Assembly (NCBI RefSeq): GCF_040409955.1
Contig: NZ_CP123384.1
Coordinates: 2,179,501 to 2,243,500 of the forward strand
Direction of reading: 5' to 3'
DNA: 64,000 nucleotides
DNA from: Salipiger sp. H15
Lineage (GTDB): Bacteria; Pseudomonadota; Alphaproteobacteria; Rhodobacterales; Rhodobacteraceae
Part shown: one piece after another, positions 35,711 through 45,100 of the stretch
How the letters are laid out: each line of letters starts with the position of its first letter
Position numbering within the stretch: position 1 is the first letter of the stretch
Position numbers and translations under genes: made by a program
The notes under the pieces: generated by a model
Database searches by the model: none
Seen by the model: the letters and a program-made list of their open reading frames with translations, nothing else
What the model was told of the DNA's origin: nothing

Positions 35711-35765
35711 CTAACAGTAACTTACATAGCGGCAATGGAAGCGCGGGACGGCGCTCCCATAGCAT
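35711..35765 (+). promoter_or_regulatory. Regulon promoter B: 17-bp box plus TAGCAT
   Basis: CTAACAGTAACTTACAT (35711-35727), then 32 bp, then TAGCAT (35760-35765), 50 bp before the decarboxylase start. The -35 region is poor, as in activator-dependent promoters, and the box centre would lie near -53. Confidence 0.7.
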
Positions 35766-35814
35766 TTCCCTGCAAGGCCGCGGCATGCGCGGTCCCGTGT
35801 CAGGGGGAATTGGC

Positions 35815-38547
35815 ATGAACAAACCAGCCGCCGCACCGCCGCCGCCGGGGGTGGATCACTTCTTCTCGTTCCCGGGGGCCCGCGCCGATCGCTGGCGCGC
35901 GCTGCACGCCGCGGCGCGGGGCTGGGAGCAAGGCGACGCCGCGCCCGCCGAGGTGCGCGAAGCATTCGACGAGCTTCTGCCCTCCGAGGCCTTCTTCGCC
36001 TATCCCGGGCGCGGCCTTCTGGAGAGCCTGCGCAAGCGCATCGAGGGCGGGCAGGCCGGGGCGGCGGCGGCCCTCGCGCGGCGCGTCTCCGAGGCGATCC
36101 TGACCCGCTCCTACAAGACCGACCCGGCCGACTGGCAGTCGGCCGAGATCGCGGCCGAGGCACCGGCGGACCTCAACACCCCCACTCTCGCGCGGGGGCA
36201 GGGACACCGGCCCTATTTCGAGATGCTGCTGGTGGCCCCGGGCGCCGGGTCGCGCGGCGAGAACCTGATCACCCAGATCCGCCGCCTGCGCCGCCCCGAG
36301 GACGCGTTCATCTACGAGCCCGTGCCCGTCGGCAGCTTCGAGGAGGCGATCTGCGCCATTCTGCTCAACCCCGCCATCGCCGCAGTGACGCTCTACGAGG
36401 GTTTCGGCCATGAAAGCCCCTCGGAGCTGCCGCTGCTGCGGGAATTCCTCGTCTCGGCGGGCTTCGATGCGGGCCATGTCGCGGGCGCCGACCTGCCGCT
36501 GTCGCTGGCGGCGGCGGTGAAGCGCATCCGTCCCGAGCTCGACCTCTATCTGCTGTCGGACCGGCACGTCGAGCGCATTGCCGGCGACCCGCGCGCCGCG
36601 GGGATCCGCCGCGTGCTCTACGCGGTCGAGGAGCTCCTGGAGCTGCACCTGTGCGTGCTCGAGGGGGTCGGCGAGCGGTTCCGCACGCCCTTCTTCGACA
36701 ACCTGAAGAAATACGCGATGCGCCCGATCAGCACCTTCCACGCCCTGCCGATCGCGCGCGGCAAGTCGGTGTTCAAGTCCGACTGGATCCGCGACATGGG
36801 CGAGTTCTACGGGCTCAACATCTTCCTCGCCGAGTCCTCCGCGACCACCGGCGGGCTCGACAGCCTGCTGGAGCCCACGGGCAACATCCGCGAGGCGCAG
36901 GCGATGGCGGCGCGGGCCTTCGGCGCGGACCACGTCTTCTTCGTGACCAACGGCACCTCGACCTCGAACAAGATGGTGCACCAGGCGCTGGTGGCGCCCG
37001 GCGACATCGTGCTGCTCGACCGGAACTGCCACAAGTCGCACCATTACGGGCTGGTGCTGGCGGGTGGGCAGCCGCTCTACATCGACGCCTTCCCGATGAC
37101 CGAATACTCGATGTACGGCGCGGTGCCGCTCGCCTCGATCAAGAAGGCGCTGCTGGACCTGCGGGCCGAGGGGCGGCTCGACCGGGCCAAGATGGTGGAC
37201 CTCACCAACTGCACCTTCGACGGGCACATCTACAACACCCGGCGGGTGATGGAGGAATGCCTCGCGATCAAGCCCGACCTGATCTTCCTCTGGGACGAGG
37301 CGTGGTTCGGCTTCGCCCGCTGGTCGCCCTTCCTGCGGCCGCGCACGGCGATGGGGGCCGCCGAGGCGATCGCCGGGTGGATGCGCGACCCGGCTTCCGT
37401 GACCGCCTACGAGGCGCAGCAGGCGGAGCTTGGCGAGGACCCGACGGAGGCTGCGCTGATGCAGGCGCGGCTGATCCCCGATCCGCGCCGGATCCGGCTG
37501 CGCGTCTACCAGACCAACTCCACCCACAAGTCCATGTCGGCGCTGCGGCAGGGCTCGATGCTGCTGGTCCGGGACGTCGATTTCGCCGAGGTCGAGGCGC
37601 AGTTCCACGAGGCGGTCTTCACCCATGCCTCGACCAGCCCGAACCAGCAGCTCATCGCCAGCCTCGACGTCGCGCGGCGGCAGATGGAGCTCGAGGGCTA
37701 CGGGCTCGTCGCAAACGCCATCGAGATCGCGCTCGACATCCGCAAGGAGGTGAACGCGCATCCGGTGATCTCGAAATACTTCCGCGTGCTCGGCGCCGAC
37801 GAGATGATCCCCGCCGAGTACCGGCAGACCGGCTTCGAGGATTTCCTGAGGCCCGGCGTCAGCTGGACGGACCAGGTCCGCTCGATGCACGAGGACGAGT
37901 TCTGCCTCGACCCGACGCGGATGACACTCGTCTGCGGCACGGCGGGGTTCGACGGCACGCAGTTCAAGAAGCTGATGGCGGATGAGTATGACATCCAGTT
38001 CAACAAGACCTCGCGCAACTCGGTGCTGCTGCAGTCGAACATCAACAACACCCGCAGCGACGTCGCGAACCTCATCCGGGTGCTGCTGGAGATCAGCAAC
38101 GGCCTCGAGGCCGACCTTGCCGGGGGCGGGGAAACTGGCCGCGCCTCCTTCGCGGGTCGGGTCAAGTCGCTGATGACCGACGTGCCGGACCTGCCGAACT
38201 TCAGCGAGTTCCACGAGGCCTTCCGCTGGGATGCCGGCAAGACGACCCCCGAGGGCGACATGCGCTCGGCCTTCTACAGCGCCTATTACGCCGAGGGCTG
38301 CGAGTACCTGCCCCTCGACAGTCCCGAGGTGGACCAGCGGCTGAAGGACGGCCCGGCGATGATCTCGGCCAATTTCGTCATCCCCTATCCGCCAGGCTTT
38401 CCGATCATGGTGCCCGGGCAGGTCATCAGCGCCGAGACCATCGATTTCATGCGCAAGCTCGACGTCAAGGAGATCCACGGCTTCGAGCGCGCCAGGGGCC
38501 TGAAGCTGATCCGCCCCGACAACGCCAGGGACCACATCCGCAAATAG
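35815..38547 (+). CDS. Orn/Lys/Arg-type PLP decarboxylase, long form
   Basis: 910 residues, fold-type I PLP enzyme of the group III decarboxylases. Seen: FVTNGTSTSNKMVHQAL (cofactor phosphate), DRNCHKSHHYG, FLWDEAWFGFARWSPF, and the PLP lysine in STHKS (Lys572). It is about 200 residues longer than E. coli LdcI because of an N-terminal region (1-270) with a receiver-like or wing fold. Which amino acid is used cannot be read. The reaction consumes a proton, so acid tolerance is a reasonable role. ATG 35815 follows CAGGGGGAAT; it heads an operon extending to 47551. Confidence 0.85.
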   Translation: MNKPAAAPPPPGVDHFFSFPGARADRWRALHAAARGWEQGDAAPAEVREAFDELLPSEAFFAYPGRGLLESLRKRIEGGQAGAAAALARRVSEAILTRSYKTDPADWQSAEIAAEAPADLNTPTLARGQGHRPYFEMLLVAPGAGSRGENLITQIRRLRRPEDAFIYEPVPVGSFEEAICAILLNPAIAAVTLYEGFGHESPSELPLLREFLVSAGFDAGHVAGADLPLSLAAAVKRIRPELDLYLLSDRHVERIAGDPRAAGIRRVLYAVEELLELHLCVLEGVGERFRTPFFDNLKKYAMRPISTFHALPIARGKSVFKSDWIRDMGEFYGLNIFLAESSATTGGLDSLLEPTGNIREAQAMAARAFGADHVFFVTNGTSTSNKMVHQALVAPGDIVLLDRNCHKSHHYGLVLAGGQPLYIDAFPMTEYSMYGAVPLASIKKALLDLRAEGRLDRAKMVDLTNCTFDGHIYNTRRVMEECLAIKPDLIFLWDEAWFGFARWSPFLRPRTAMGAAEAIAGWMRDPASVTAYEAQQAELGEDPTEAALMQARLIPDPRRIRLRVYQTNSTHKSMSALRQGSMLLVRDVDFAEVEAQFHEAVFTHASTSPNQQLIASLDVARRQMELEGYGLVANAIEIALDIRKEVNAHPVISKYFRVLGADEMIPAEYRQTGFEDFLRPGVSWTDQVRSMHEDEFCLDPTRMTLVCGTAGFDGTQFKKLMADEYDIQFNKTSRNSVLLQSNINNTRSDVANLIRVLLEISNGLEADLAGGGETGRASFAGRVKSLMTDVPDLPNFSEFHEAFRWDAGKTTPEGDMRSAFYSAYYAEGCEYLPLDSPEVDQRLKDGPAMISANFVIPYPPGFPIMVPGQVISAETIDFMRKLDVKEIHGFERARGLKLIRPDNARDHIRK

Positions 38548-38570
38548 CGTCCGAGAGGAAAGGCAGACCC

Positions 38571-40262
38571 ATGTTCAGCTACGTCTTCGAGACCCTCCGA
38601 GCCAATCCGCAACTGGCGATCTTCCTGACGCTGGCGGTGGGATACTGGGTCGGCGCGATCAGGTTCGGCAGCTTCAGCCTCGGCGCGGTGACCGGCACGC
38701 TGCTGGCGGGCGTCATCATCGGCCAGATCGGCATCGAGATCTCGGGGCAGGTGAAGTCGATCTTCTTCATTATGTTCCTCTTCGCCGTCGGCTTCGGGGT
38801 CGGCCCGCAATTCGTCCGCGGCATCGCCACCGACGGGCTGCCGCAGGCCCTCTTCGCCGTGGTCGTCTCGGTTCTGTGTCTGGCGGTGGTGTGGATCGCG
38901 GCCAAGGTCTCGGGCTACGGCGCGGGGCTTTCGGCGGGACTGCTGGCGGGGGCGCAGACGATTTCCGCCTCCATGGGGCTCGCGACGGACGCGATCACCA
39001 GCGCGGGGCTTCCGCCCGAACAGGCCAAGGCGGAGCTTGACCTGATGCCCGTCGCATATGCCATCACCTATCTCTTCGGCACCATCGGCACCGGCTGGAT
39101 CCTCGCCTTTCTCGGGCCGAAGATGCTGGGCACGAACATCGCCGACGCCTGCGCGCGCTACGAGCGCGAGGTGCTGGCCGGCGGCAGCAAGGACGGGAGC
39201 CACCTGAGCGCCTGGCGTGCCCGCGAGCTGCGCGCCTACCGCGTGCGCGAGGGGGGGGCGGCCGTCGGGAAGGCGCCGCTGCGGGTCGAGGAGATGGCGC
39301 AGGGCGAGCGTATCTTCATCGAGCGCCTGCGCCGCGACGGCGCGCTGCTTGTCCCCGGACCCGACACGGTGCTGAAGCCGGGCGACGTGGTCGCGGTCTC
39401 GGGCAAGCGCGACGTGCTGGTCAACCTCTTCGGGGATACCGAGGAGGTCGATGACCGCGATCTTCTGGACGTGCCGGTCGAGGCGGTGGACGTGCTGCTC
39501 ACCAGCAAGGATCTGGACGGGAGGGAGCTGATCGACCTTGCCCGCGAGCCCTATACGCGCGGGGTCTATCTCAACTCGATCCGGCGCGGCTCGATGGCGG
39601 TGAACATCCCGGTCATGCCGAAGACCAAACTGAACCGGGGCGACATCCTGCGGGTTGCCGGCTCCTCGTCCCATGTCGCCGAATTCGTCAGCAAGGTGGG
39701 CTTCGCCGACCGGCCGCTGACCGTGACCAACATGGTGCTGGTGGGGCTTTCCATCTTCATCGGCGGGCTGATCGGGGCCTACGTGCTGCCGGTGCGGGGC
39801 ATCCCGATCACGCTCTCGACCTCGGGCGGGGCGCTGATCGTCGGCATCCTCGTCGGCTGGTTGCGCACCGTGCGGCCGCAGATCGGCAATATCCCGCAGC
39901 CGACGCTGTGGTTCATGAACTCGGTCGGGCTCAACGTCTTCATCGCCATCGTCGGCATCAGCTCCGGCCCGACCTTCATCGCGGGGCTGAAGGAGGCGGG
40001 CTTCGGGCTGTTCTTCTGGGGGCTCTTCGCCACCGGCGTGCCGATGCTTCTCGCCCCCTATATCGGCAAGTACATCTTCCGCTTCGACGACGCGATCAAC
40101 CTCGGCTGCTGCGGCGGGGCGCGCACCTCGACCGCCTCGGTCGCCATGGTCGGCGAGGTCGCGAAAAGCGACGTGCCGATGCTGGGATACACCGTGCCCT
40201 ACGCCGTCAGCAACACGCTGCTGACGCTCTGGGGCCTTGTCATCGTGCTGCTCATCATCTGA
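38571..40262 (+). CDS. AspT-like aspartate:alanine exchanger, copy 1
   Basis: 563 residues of the AAEX family: about five helices, a central pair of cytoplasmic TrkA-C/RCK domains (about 205-375; APLRVEEMAQGERIF, VLKPGDVVAVSG), then five to six helices ending CGGARTSTASVAMVGEVAKSD. AspT exchanges aspartate for alanine and, with aspartate decarboxylase, builds a proton gradient. It begins 23 bp after the decarboxylase stop. Alternative substrates are possible because a related copy follows. Confidence 0.85.
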   Translation: MFSYVFETLRANPQLAIFLTLAVGYWVGAIRFGSFSLGAVTGTLLAGVIIGQIGIEISGQVKSIFFIMFLFAVGFGVGPQFVRGIATDGLPQALFAVVVSVLCLAVVWIAAKVSGYGAGLSAGLLAGAQTISASMGLATDAITSAGLPPEQAKAELDLMPVAYAITYLFGTIGTGWILAFLGPKMLGTNIADACARYEREVLAGGSKDGSHLSAWRARELRAYRVREGGAAVGKAPLRVEEMAQGERIFIERLRRDGALLVPGPDTVLKPGDVVAVSGKRDVLVNLFGDTEEVDDRDLLDVPVEAVDVLLTSKDLDGRELIDLAREPYTRGVYLNSIRRGSMAVNIPVMPKTKLNRGDILRVAGSSSHVAEFVSKVGFADRPLTVTNMVLVGLSIFIGGLIGAYVLPVRGIPITLSTSGGALIVGILVGWLRTVRPQIGNIPQPTLWFMNSVGLNVFIAIVGISSGPTFIAGLKEAGFGLFFWGLFATGVPMLLAPYIGKYIFRFDDAINLGCCGGARTSTASVAMVGEVAKSDVPMLGYTVPYAVSNTLLTLWGLVIVLLII

Positions 40263-40283
40263 CGGGCCGGGGAGGGACCAGAC

Positions 40284-41974
40284 ATGGACGCGATCCGATC
40301 CTTCTTCGAGGCCTCCCCGATCGCGGTGCTCTTCGTCTGCGTCGCGATCGGCTTCGCCATAGGGCGCATCAAGGTCGCGGGCATCCCGATCGGCGGCATC
40401 CCCGGCACGCTCTTTGCGGCGATCATCGTCGGGCAGGTCGGGGTCGAGGTCGACGAGAACATCAAGACCATGGCCTTTGCGCTCTTCATCTACTCGCTGG
40501 GCTATGTCTCGGGCCCCAGCTTCTTCCAGAGCCTCGGGCGCAGCACGCTAAACCTCGTCAACCTGTCGCTGGTTTCGAGCGTGCTGATCTTCCTGACGAT
40601 CTGGACGCTGGCGCAGCTCTTCGGGCTCGACAAGGGCACCTCGGCCGGGCTGCTCGCCGGCGGGATCACCGAATCCGCTGCCGTCGGCACGGCGAGCGAG
40701 GCGCTGGCCAGCCTGCCATTGCCGGACGCCGAGATCACCGCGATGCAGGCCAATATCGGCGTTGCCTATGCCATCACCTACCTCTTCGGCTTCACGCTGG
40801 TCGTCTTCTTCGTCAGCCTGATCGCGCCCCGGCTCATGCGGATCGACCTCGCGGCCGAGGCGGCGACATACACCGCGGCGCTGGGCGTCGGCGGCGATGA
40901 CGAGCTGGGGCCGGGGCAGGAGGCGGCGCTGCGCGGCGTGGTGGCCCGGGTCTACCGGATCACCCGGCCGGAAGCGGCCGAACTGGATGTCGCGCGCTTC
41001 GAGGCGCGGTTCAACGGCTACGTGACCGTGCAGCGCATCGTCCGGCGGGGGCGCGTGCTCGAGCCGGCGGGCGAGCGCAAGCTGGCCATGGACGACCGGG
41101 TCGCGCTGCTGGGCCGGCTCGACGAGGTGCTTGCGGCCGGTCCCTTCCTCGGCGCCGAGACCAGCGACATGCGCGGCCTCGACCTCGTCGGCGAGACGCG
41201 GACGGTCGTGCTGACGAACAAGGACTTCATCGGCGAGACGATCATGGCGGTCCGGGCACGGATCGACCCCGAGCAGCGCCGCGGCGTCCACGTGGTGAAG
41301 ATCTCGCGCGCGGGCCAGACCCTCATCCCGCGCCCGAAGATGCGCCTCGAGGCGGGCGACACGGTGAGCCTCTACGGCATGCCCTCGGGCCTCGACGGGG
41401 CCGTGCCGCTGATCGGCTATGCCGTCGATCAGGGCATCGCCGTCGATTACGTCTACCTCGGGCTCGGCATCCTGATCGGCATCCTGGTCGGCATGGTGAC
41501 GGTGCCCGTCGCCGGGTCTCCGGTCGCGCTGCATACGGGGGGCGGCTGCCTGCTCTCGGGCCTGCTCTTCGGCTGGCTGCGCTCGCGCCATCCCACGTTT
41601 GGAGGGCTTCCGCCCGCCACCGCGCTGCACCTGCGCGATTTCGGCCTCGCCATCTTCATCGCCTGCGTGGGGCTCGGCACCGGCCCGCAGGCGGTGACGC
41701 TGCTGAAGCAGCAGGGCGCCTTGCTGCCGGTTCTGGCCATCGTCGGGTCAGCGTGCCGATCGTGCTGTCGCTGCTCCACGCCCGCCACGTGCTGAAGATG
41801 AACCCGGCGGTCATCTGCGGTGCGCTGGCGGGCTGCTTCACCTGCACCGCGGGGCTGAACGCCGCGGTGCAGGCCGCCGGGAACGAGGCGCCGGTGCTCG
41901 GCTACACGGTGCCCTACGCGATTTCGAATGTGACCCTGACCCTGCTCGGACCGATCCTGGTCCTCACCGTCTGA
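40284..41974 (+). pseudogene. AspT-like exchanger, copy 2, frameshifted
   Basis: Paralogue of the preceding gene with the same layout (five helices, two TrkA-C domains, helices). The frame opened at 40284 runs to 41795, but after LLPVLAIVGS (GGG at 41745-41747) the family sequence continues in the +2 frame from VPIVLSLLHARHV to the stop at 41974. Adding one G restores VGVSVPIVLSLL and a full-length protein of 563 residues. Either a real one-base deletion or a sequencing error in a G-run. The uncorrected product loses the last two to three helices. Confidence 0.82.
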
Positions 41975-41995
41975 CCGCGAAAGGGGGCGCGCGCC

Positions 41996-43087
41996 ATGAC
42001 CCAGCTGTTCGGCAAGATCCGCACAACGCCGCTGCTCTGGCTGCTCGTCTTCGTGCCCGTCGTGCTGGCGGTCGAGGCGAGCCGCCCCGGGGCGCACACG
42101 CTGCTGTTCCTGCTCTCGGTCGCGGCCATCGTGCCGCTGGCGGCGCTCCTCAGCCTCGCCACGGAATCCGTGGCCGAGAAGACGGGCGACGCGGCGGGCG
42201 GGCTGATCAACGCGACCTTGGGAAACCTCACCGAGCTGGTGATCGCGGTGACCGCGCTCGCCGCCGGGCAATACGCGCTGGTCAAGGCCTCGATCGCTGG
42301 GGCCATCGTGACCAACGCGCTCTTCATGTTGGGGGCGTCCTTCCTTCTGGGCGGGCTGCGCCACCACGTGCAGGACTTCAACCGTGTCGGGGCGCGCTTC
42401 CAGGCAAGCCTGCTCTTCATCGCGACGGTCGCGCTGCTCGTGCCCTCGGCGGTGCTGGCGGCGGACAAGGTGAGTGACGCCGCCGCGATCCAGACGCTGA
42501 GCCTGATGCTCGCGGTGCTGCTGATCGGCGGCTACGTCCTCGGGTTGGTCTTCTCGCTCGGCACCCACAAGGAGGCCTTCTCCAGCGCCGGGCACGAGGA
42601 CCACGGCGAGAGCCTGCCCATCGGCATCGCGCTGGTCACGCTGGCGGCGGTGACGGTGCTGGTGGCGCTCGTCAGCCATATCTTCGTGGCCTCGGTCGAG
42701 GTCGCGGGCGAGGCGCTTGGCCTCTCGCCCGCCTTCGTCGGCTTCATCGTCGTCTCGCTGGTCGGCGGGGCAGCGGAGTTCGCCTCGGCCTTCTCGGCGG
42801 CCCGCAAGGACCGGCTCGACCTCAGCGTCAGCATCGCGCTCGGCAGCGCCGTGCAGATCGCGCTCTTCGTCGGCCCGGTGCTGGTGCTGCTGAGCTATGT
42901 CATCGGGCCTTCGCCGATGGGGCTCGATTTCTGGCCGGGCGCGGTGGTGATGATGCTCATCGCCGCGATCTCGGCGGCGATGCTGACCAACGGCGGGCAG
43001 TCGACCTGGTTTCTCGGCGTCGTGGTCCTGATGGTCTACGCGATCTTTGGCCTGACGCTCTACGTCCTGCCGCCGGTGTCGCCATGA
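41996..43087 (+). CDS. Ca2+/H+ antiporter (CaCA/ChaA family)
   Basis: 363 residues, eleven predicted helices, with both alpha-repeat motifs: GNLTELVIAVTAL (about 77-89) and GGAAEFASAFSAA (about 257-269), containing the ion-binding Glu of each repeat. It exchanges cytoplasmic Ca2+ (or other cations) for protons at the inner membrane. Placed 21 bp after the frameshifted antiporter and overlapping the next gene by 4 bp, so it is part of the long operon. Confidence 0.92.
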   Translation: MTQLFGKIRTTPLLWLLVFVPVVLAVEASRPGAHTLLFLLSVAAIVPLAALLSLATESVAEKTGDAAGGLINATLGNLTELVIAVTALAAGQYALVKASIAGAIVTNALFMLGASFLLGGLRHHVQDFNRVGARFQASLLFIATVALLVPSAVLAADKVSDAAAIQTLSLMLAVLLIGGYVLGLVFSLGTHKEAFSSAGHEDHGESLPIGIALVTLAAVTVLVALVSHIFVASVEVAGEALGLSPAFVGFIVVSLVGGAAEFASAFSAARKDRLDLSVSIALGSAVQIALFVGPVLVLLSYVIGPSPMGLDFWPGAVVMMLIAAISAAMLTNGGQSTWFLGVVVLMVYAIFGLTLYVLPPVSP

Positions 43088-43722
43088 CCCGGGCGCGCGT
43101 CCTCGACCCGGTGTCGCGGGCCAGCGAGATACTCTTCGGCCTCATCATGGTGCTGACCTTCACCGCCTCGCTGAACGCCGCCGAGTCCGGGCCGAGCGAC
43201 GTGCGCCTGATGCTGATCGCGGCGCTCGGCTGCAACCTGGCCTGGGGTCTGATCGACGCGGCCATGTACCTGATGTCGGCGCAGGCAGAGGGCGCGATGT
43301 CGCACCAGGCGCTGGAGCGGGTGCGCATGGCCCGCTCGCCGGCATTGGCGCATGACGAGATCCGCGCGGCGCTGCCGCCGCTCCTGTCGGGCCTGCTCGA
43401 CGACGGCGATCTCGAGAAGATCCGCGCCCGCCTGACCGCAGGCGAGCCGGGTGACGCCCGCAGGCTGACGTCCGGGGACTGGCGGGCCGCCGTGGCGGTC
43501 TTTGCGCTGGTCTTCCTCTCGACGCTGCCGGTGGCGCTGCCCTTCCTGCTGATAGGCGATCCGAAACGCGCGCTTTGGACCTCGCACGCGGTCGCCATCG
43601 CCTCGCTCTTCCTTGCGGGCTACTCGCTGGGCCGGCATTGGCTGCGGCCGCTGCGGGTCGGGCTGGCGATGGTGGCGCTCGGCCTCGTTCTGGTCGGGAT
43701 CGCCCTGGCTCTGGGAGGCTGA
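43084..43722 (+). CDS. VIT/CCC1-like membrane protein
   Basis: 212 residues, five predicted helices in two groups (about 15-60 and 135-210) separated by a 70-residue polar segment. The first group resembles VIT-family iron/manganese transporters (SRASEILFGLIMVLTFTAS), which often lack the metal-binding middle domain in bacteria. Its start overlaps the Ca2+/H+ antiporter stop (ATGA). Substrate unknown. Confidence 0.75.
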   Translation: MTRARVLDPVSRASEILFGLIMVLTFTASLNAAESGPSDVRLMLIAALGCNLAWGLIDAAMYLMSAQAEGAMSHQALERVRMARSPALAHDEIRAALPPLLSGLLDDGDLEKIRARLTAGEPGDARRLTSGDWRAAVAVFALVFLSTLPVALPFLLIGDPKRALWTSHAVAIASLFLAGYSLGRHWLRPLRVGLAMVALGLVLVGIALALGG

Positions 43723-43723
43723 G

Positions 43724-45100
43724 ATGAGGTCCGAGCGTCCCGTTTCCGCACCCGCCTTCACGACCCGTGGTTGTCCGTGCAGGGATCGGCCTTCGCCGAT
43801 GGTCGCCGGACGCACCCGGTTCAGCGCATGGGTGAAGAAGGCCCTCATCGAGCAGGAGGCGGGCCGGGTCGAGGAGGAGGGCGTTCCGCCCGCAAGGACG
43901 CTGCCCGACGCGGTCGACCACGCGGTCCGCACGTTCGGCTTCGATCCCGACGCCTTCGTCCACGAGCTGACGAATTCGATTGTCGGCGACCTCTACCCGG
44001 TCGAGGGCGGGACGGCGGCGATGTGCTACATGTTCAAGGCATTGAAGAACCTGCGGCTTCTCAATGCGGGCGACACCATCGCCCTCGGCACGCCGATCTT
44101 CACGCCCTATCCCGAGATGCCCGAGCTCGAGGATTACGGGCTTCACTGCGTCCGGGTCAGCGCCGAGCAGGAAGACAGGTTCCGGTTCACCGACGCGGAT
44201 TTCGAGCTGCTGGCCGATCCCAAGGTCAAGGCGCTCTTCCTGGTGAACCCCGGCAACCCGTCTGCGGCGGCGATGGACCCCGACACGATGCGGCGGCTGG
44301 TCAGCTTCGTGAAGACGCGGCGGCCGGACCTGATGATCCTGACCGTCGATGTCTGCGGTACCTTCGTGCCGGGCTTTGACTCGGGGATGGGGCACCCGCC
44401 GCGCAACACCATCGGCGTCCATTCCTGTTCCAAGTATTTCGGCTGCACCGGCTGGCGCCTGGGGGTGATCGCGGTGGCGCAGGACAATATTTTCGACGCG
44501 CGCATCCGCGCCCATCCCGAGGAGGTGCTGAAGCTCATCGAGCAGTGCGACAAGGCGCTCACCCCCGAGCCCCGCGCGCTGCGCTTCATCGACCGCATCG
44601 TGGCCGACAGCCGGGACGTGGCGCTGAACCACACCGCGGGGCTGTCGCTGCCGCAGCAGGTGATGATGACGCTGTTAGGTCTCGTCGAGATGATGGACGA
44701 GGCGAAGCTCTGCCGGAAGGCCTGCATCGCCATCTGCGAGCGGCGCTTCCGCAACCTCGTCGAGGGCATGGGGATCGAGTCCGTCCCCGGGCCCTATTAC
44801 GACCACCACTGCGGCAGCGTGGACCTGGAGTTCTGGATCCGCAAATATCTCGGCGACGAGATCGCGGCCTGGATCAAGAAGAACATCCACCCGCTGGATA
44901 TTCCTTTCCGGCTCGCCGAGGACCACGGTATCATGATGCTGAATGGATCCGGCTTCGCCGCCCCGCGCTGGTCGGTCCGCGTGTCCTTCGCCACTCTCGA
45001 CGTCGCGGCCCATGCCGAGATCGGCCGCGCCGTACGGTCCATCGCTCGAGGCTATCGCCAGGCCCACCAGGCCGCGACAGGTATGGAGATCACGTCATGA
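43724..45100 (+). CDS. Shortened aspartate 4-decarboxylase
   Basis: 458 residues that match AsdA/AspD (L-aspartate to L-alanine plus CO2; usually about 530 residues) from VEGGTAAM to the C-terminus: ALGTPIFTPY, NPGNPSAAAM, DVCGTFVPGF, and the PLP lysine in SCSKYFGCTGWRLGV (Lys237). The first 60 or so family residues are missing, and about 36 are missing between GDLYP and VEGGTAAM compared with the Pseudomonas enzyme as I remember it. Those regions contain active-site and assembly residues, so activity is doubtful. GGGAGG precedes ATG 43724. Partner of the AspT-like exchangers. Confidence 0.8.
   Translation: MRSERPVSAPAFTTRGCPCRDRPSPMVAGRTRFSAWVKKALIEQEAGRVEEEGVPPARTLPDAVDHAVRTFGFDPDAFVHELTNSIVGDLYPVEGGTAAMCYMFKALKNLRLLNAGDTIALGTPIFTPYPEMPELEDYGLHCVRVSAEQEDRFRFTDADFELLADPKVKALFLVNPGNPSAAAMDPDTMRRLVSFVKTRRPDLMILTVDVCGTFVPGFDSGMGHPPRNTIGVHSCSKYFGCTGWRLGVIAVAQDNIFDARIRAHPEEVLKLIEQCDKALTPEPRALRFIDRIVADSRDVALNHTAGLSLPQQVMMTLLGLVEMMDEAKLCRKACIAICERRFRNLVEGMGIESVPGPYYDHHCGSVDLEFWIRKYLGDEIAAWIKKNIHPLDIPFRLAEDHGIMMLNGSGFAAPRWSVRVSFATLDVAAHAEIGRAVRSIARGYRQAHQAATGMEITS

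Noticed and set aside
35800..38535. 911-codon open frame antisense to the decarboxylase
   Set aside because: Arg/Gly/Val-rich shadow of a high-GC gene whose sense product has full PLP-enzyme motifs.
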